In this document: piece by piece, positions 59,052-64,000 of the stretch | Layout: the number at the start of each line of letters is the position of its first letter | How positions within the stretch are numbered: position 1 is the stretch's first letter | Source of the DNA: Tulasnella sp. 424 | Taxonomy: Eukaryota > Basidiomycota > Agaricomycetes > Cantharellales > Tulasnellaceae | Direction: 5' to 3' | Length of the DNA stretch: 64,000 bases | Assembly (NCBI GenBank): GCA_019633425.1 | Contig: WSUB01000067.1 | Span: 1-64,000, forward strand | The notes under the pieces: generated by a model | What the model saw: only the letters and a program-made list of their open reading frames with translations | Told to the model about the DNA's origin: nothing | The model's database searches: none | Translations under genes and position numbers: made by a program

Positions 59052-61095
59052 ATGCCTTCCACGACATATTCGATCACAACAAGAATACCATCAGATGAGA
59101 GCGGGCCTCTGCTCGCGCTGAAAGTCACCCACTGTATCGACGTTGTTCACGCCACAGACGTTCCCTTGGCGCTGGCGTCCTTTCCCCAGCGATTTGTTGT
59201 CACCCACGGGGGTCACGTCGAGATATCCCTACACGGAAGACACCAAAGTGTGATTCCAGTAGATGTTTTGAGCAAGTCTGGGGGGCTTCTGGAGTTTGTA
59301 CGCGCTCTAACGGAGGTATGGAGAAAGGGCGACATCTATATCGCCGCCTTTCGCATTCTGACAGTTAGTTGTTAGAACAAGTCCACGCTCAGCCTTGAGG
59401 ACATATCTGATGTTTATAACGATGACGGTATTTTAAAACGTATGCGGTATATCAATATTCGATCACTTGACCTCATCCAGAGTCTCGTTACAGTACGCGT
59501 TACACCTTCCGGCCCACTGGCGGACGCTATCACGGGTGAATCGTTGCCTGAGCTGAAACTGACTGGAATCCGTGTCGAATTTATCTGGGGCTCCAAACGG
59601 TCGAATAGGGCAGGAATTGAAGGTGAGCACGAGACCGGACCTCCCAGAACTCAGTAACATTGACAAGCCGCACGGCCTGCAGGTGGCTCGGCCGACCCAT
59701 TTTCGAGCAAGACGATCCTTCTTCCTTATCATAGGCAATGGGATATTGCTATAGAGAAAGTCCTGGTTAACCACATGCTAAGGCAGAGAACGTCTGGTGA
59801 TCCAACAAGCGCGTGGCTAATTGTGTGCTTTTTGTAGACGATATCCCTACGTCTTCGGACAATGGAAAGCCAACCTCACATCTGAGAACAACCTTTACTA
59901 CAATATCGCCAACTCCCTGTGCCAGATATACTTGAGGTCTCCCAACCGCGAGTTCAAGAAGAGGGGCAAAAAACTATTCCAGGTCTGGCTTTCTTATTCT
60001 CGACTCTTGAGTGCTTTTCAGTGAATAGGTGCTGATTTGGATATTTCTCAGAGACTTTTAGAAAACTCCGAGTCGCGGAGTGATGCTTCATGGGACAAAC
60101 TACTAAACCTCCAAACTCCCTCGGGCCAAGCGATCTTTACTCAGGAAGAACTAGATAGAGGTCGCTCCCGCACTCGGAACGATGATTTAGAAGACGACAT
60201 CGACGCCGAAGAGTGCTTTAAAAGGTTGATAAGCAAATCCTTGTCGGCCCTTTATGCTGCAGGCGTCCGATCGGGCAAAAGAGACTTCGCGGTTAGTTCT
60301 TTGCTCGATGAGGCGTGTATTTCGTGTCATTTCGTGTCATCTGACGCGCCGAATTTCAGCTAAATACTGTGAATCCCGTTTCTTCCGGATTTGATAAGCC
60401 TGAAAGGGATTTCTCTGACGGAGGCAACGAGGACGAAGGAAAGCTCACGGATATCCTCGAACCCGATGTACCCAGCAGCGACACCGCCATGGATGAGACG
60501 AATTCGGACGATCTCTGGACACCTGTCCCGGGAAACCATTTTATGTCTTCAGACAATAGAGACGATCATTCTCCGACTAATTCTTCTCGACAGCTTCGGG
60601 ACGAGTTCAGTCCATTGGACGAGGATGAAGCGCCCCGCTCGACACAGTCTTCCGACTTTGAAGCTATGCATGATGACTTCTTCTTTGACTACGAACCCCA
60701 GCTCCACGAGACCGCCAATGATGATAGCCCATCAAATCAGGGTGATTCCGACTTGGAGTTACTGCCTTGGCGGCCACAAGTTTCGGACTCGCCGGTCCGT
60801 TCCAACGCTACAACTCCGCTGGACTTATTAGTCGATGATCCAGCGAGCGGCCTCGAGTGGTCCAGCATACAGCTAGACGAAGGATTCCGTGTAGCGGAGG
60901 ATGATAGCGATGACCTTGACATGCTGGATCTGGGTAGCCCACTCCCGATTCCCCATCCACCACTTCCCCCTCAATCATTTTTGGGAGCAGCCGACGAGCA
61001 TCCAACTTTTCTCGAAGAAGATCTCCTGCTACTGAGTCCAGCTTCGTATCGCTCTAAGGCCTCTTTAGATGACTTTGAGATCGAAATGTTGTAAC
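59052..61095 (+). CDS. Protein of unknown function with acidic C-terminal half
   Basis: Start MPSTTYSITTRIPSDESG at 59052; several short exons (SLDLIQSLVTVRVTPSGPL; RYPYVFGQWKANLTSENNLYYNIANSLCQ; DLDISQRLLENSESRSDASW; CFKRLISKSLSALYAAGVRS) then a long acidic, Ser/Asp/Pro-rich exon ending FEIEML at 61095. The last intron (donor after KRDFA, acceptor TTTCAG near 60360) is in phase. Junctions between 59350 and 60040 are uncertain, so this might be two genes. No domain recognised. Confidence 0.5.
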
Positions 61096-61297
61096 CCGTA
61101 TAGAGGCTTGTATGGTAAATGGGGGTTTATTGAATACAAAAACTACATGGTAATGTTTGTGGATCTCGGGTGGAGTGAATAATTATGACCACGATCTATG
61201 GATCCGTCAGAACCATGCGAGAGCGTCTCCACGACCGGGGGACGCCCTTCATCGACTTCCTGATCTATGCCGAAATGTCGACTGCTTCACACCGTCC

Positions 61298-62236
61298 CTA
61301 ACCCTCTCCATCTGGGGCAGTCCTGTCTTGAGTCCGTTGCATGTGATATGCCATCTGAGCCCTCAACCGCTCCTCATATTCGCTCGCAAGCTCCCCTTTC
61401 TTCTCCGCTCTTCTCTTCCCAGCCTCCTCCTCCGTCAAGTACTCTACGGACACAAATTTCAACACCCTCCGCAGTGATTGTTGGAGTTTCGTGGTCCTAC
61501 GACGGTAGAGAGTCTGCGATCGGTATCGGAAGCCCATGGAGAAGAACAAGGAGTTTATGCTCGGAGGTACTCCAAGGGGGTCCACGCCTAACGTTATTGC
61601 CATGTAAGGATACCGAAGAAGATGATTGTAGGGTTTGTAACTGGGTTTGGGAGGTAGTTTGAGGGTTCCAAGTGGGTTGCGGGTGTCGGGTTTCGTTTTG
61701 GGTTTTGGTTGTACCGTTGGATGAGGTTTCCTTTTGGGACGAGGTTTGGGGTGTTTGACGGGCCGAGAAACAATCTCTTCGTCGCTGACATATTCCCAGT
61801 CTGCGGATCCTTCGTCCTCTAATGCGGGTTTCAGATGTTGTGCGGTGGCGGAGGAACCAATTGTGGGAACGTCTTTGCTCTCGTCTGAGCGGACTAATTT
61901 CTTCACTCTCCGATACTCCGATGGATGGGTATGCCTTGGAGAGAGATCCCCTCCGTCCGGAACTCCGGTCGTGTCGCTGGGCAGATCCCGATCCAGAAAT
62001 TCGCACATCTCCGCTTCCTCTTCGGCAGTATATAGATCTTCGTTCTTGGCATAATGCAGCTGATGTAGCGGATGCGCAAAGACTCTGGCAGTTGCAGAGT
62101 GTGCCAATCGACATCCGGAGATTGGAAGGACCGGGAACGCTGAAGGGTGCTGGACAGGGTGTCTGAAAGTCCGTCCAAAGAGGTTGAGCATCTGAAGCTT
62201 AAGGCAATCGCTGTTCAGCATACATGTCCAAAACAT
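61298..62236 (-). CDS. Unknown protein, probably mitochondrial
   Basis: Open frame of 312 aa from ATG 62236; the second in-frame ATG (62191) would begin MLNLFGRTFRHPVQHPSAF, rich in Arg, Ser and hydrophobics like a mitochondrial presequence. The middle is acidic and then very basic (KPRPKRKPHPTVQPKPKTKP), followed by YNHLLRYPYMAITLGVDPLGVPPSINSLFFSMGFRYRSQTLYRRR. No family recognised. The order presequence, basic linker and compact C-terminal domain suggests a mitochondrial matrix or ribosome-associated protein, which is only inference. Confidence 0.6.
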   Translation of the reverse strand: MFWTCMLNSDCLKLQMLNLFGRTFRHPVQHPSAFPVLPISGCRLAHSATARVFAHPLHQLHYAKNEDLYTAEEEAEMCEFLDRDLPSDTTGVPDGGDLSPRHTHPSEYRRVKKLVRSDESKDVPTIGSSATAQHLKPALEDEGSADWEYVSDEEIVSRPVKHPKPRPKRKPHPTVQPKPKTKPDTRNPLGTLKLPPKPSYKPYNHLLRYPYMAITLGVDPLGVPPSINSLFFSMGFRYRSQTLYRRRTTKLQQSLRRVLKFVSVEYLTEEEAGKRRAEKKGELASEYEERLRAQMAYHMQRTQDRTAPDGEG

Positions 62237-62579
62237 TGAGTCTCCACTTACTCATAAGGCGAAATTAGTGGGCCCGCAATCTGTCCAGGTGGGTGGAGAA
62301 CGGCCGTTTTTCGAGGAGGATAGAGATTCTCACGGTTTACTCCGAAGGGTTGAATTCCGGGGTCGCCGGCCAGAGCACCCAGAGAAAGTGTCGAAGATGA
62401 ACCGTATGCTGGACCTATAACATTAATAGCTCTTACTTGTCTGCTGGAGGGCCAGAACCACTTAAGGCACTTTTCTTCAAAATACCTTGACCGGCGGAAC
62501 GCTCGAACTTAGGGACGAACTATAGCACGTATATTACTCGTAGTACAGTAGCTCCGATAGGCTGAGCTCTGAGGGCGCA
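62237..62579. other. Intergenic region
   Basis: 5' flank of the preceding gene and 3' flank of TRM8. Nothing recognised. Confidence 0.5.
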
Positions 62580-63892
<1,313 letters not shown>

Positions 63893-64000
63893 CCTTGCAC
63901 TATTACCCGAGAGATTAGCGGAGCGAGGGGCCTTGAAGCTGAAGGTATGGGAGAAAATATGGGGAAGCGCCACGAAGCAAATTGGTTCAAGCACGAAAAT

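Overview
The window is nuclear DNA of a filamentous basidiomycete. Genes are intron-dense (mostly 45-80 nt, GT-AG with some GC-AG), are closely packed on both strands, and have UTRs and promoters of a few hundred bases. The content fits an Agaricomycete: a KN/TALE homeodomain of the basidiomycete HD1 mating-type kind, two CAP10/GT90 glycosyltransferases, and an expanded set of TKL-like kinases and F-box genes. A Rhizoctonia/Ceratobasidium-like species is my best guess, from gene style only. No transposon, CRISPR array or viral gene was recognised.

Layout. 1-3.1 kb: a kinase fused to a tandem TPR array (minus strand, running off the left edge). 4.3-5.3 kb: NAC beta subunit. 5.9-8.1 kb: malate synthase. 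8.3-13.1 kb: two tandem kinase paralogues (minus) made by a ~2.75-kb segmental duplication that also copied the malate synthase tail as a pseudogene. 13.4-14.5 kb: SDR. 15.2-17.6 kb: a third kinase with an ACID-like domain and a homeodomain exon. 18.4-21.9 kb: MED25. 22.6-26.2 kb: large membrane protein. 26.4-28.5 kb: TFIIH subunit Tfb2. 28.6-30.1 kb: enoyl-CoA reductase TSC13. 30.24 kb: tRNA-Ser(CGA). 30.7-40.8 kb: two GT90 genes flanking a low-complexity protein and THO subunit 1 (HPR1). 41-44.3 kb: urease. 45-47.7 kb: small mitochondrial genes (NDUFA4-like, SDHAF3) and a small unknown. 47.7-50 kb: gene-poor. 50-51.1 kb: Ser/Pro-rich protein. 51.7-55.3 kb: MED16. 55.9-63.9 kb: unknown proteins, an F-box protein and tRNA m7G methyltransferase TRM8.

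Most genes are housekeeping: transcription and mRNA export (MED25, MED16, Tfb2, THO1), ribosome-associated NAC, the glyoxylate shunt, very-long-chain fatty acid elongation, urea use and mitochondrial assembly.

The unusual part is the first 22 kb. Three kinase genes there end in a domain homologous to the C-terminal ACID-like region of MED25, whose gene lies beside them. Two intron positions are shared exactly between MED25 and the kinase tails. One of these kinases also splices in frame to a homeodomain. A fourth kinase carries a TPR array recently amplified as 360-bp units. I regard this kinase cluster as the strongest candidate for an undescribed system. Exon boundaries were deduced by eye from splice consensus, reading frame and paralogue comparison.
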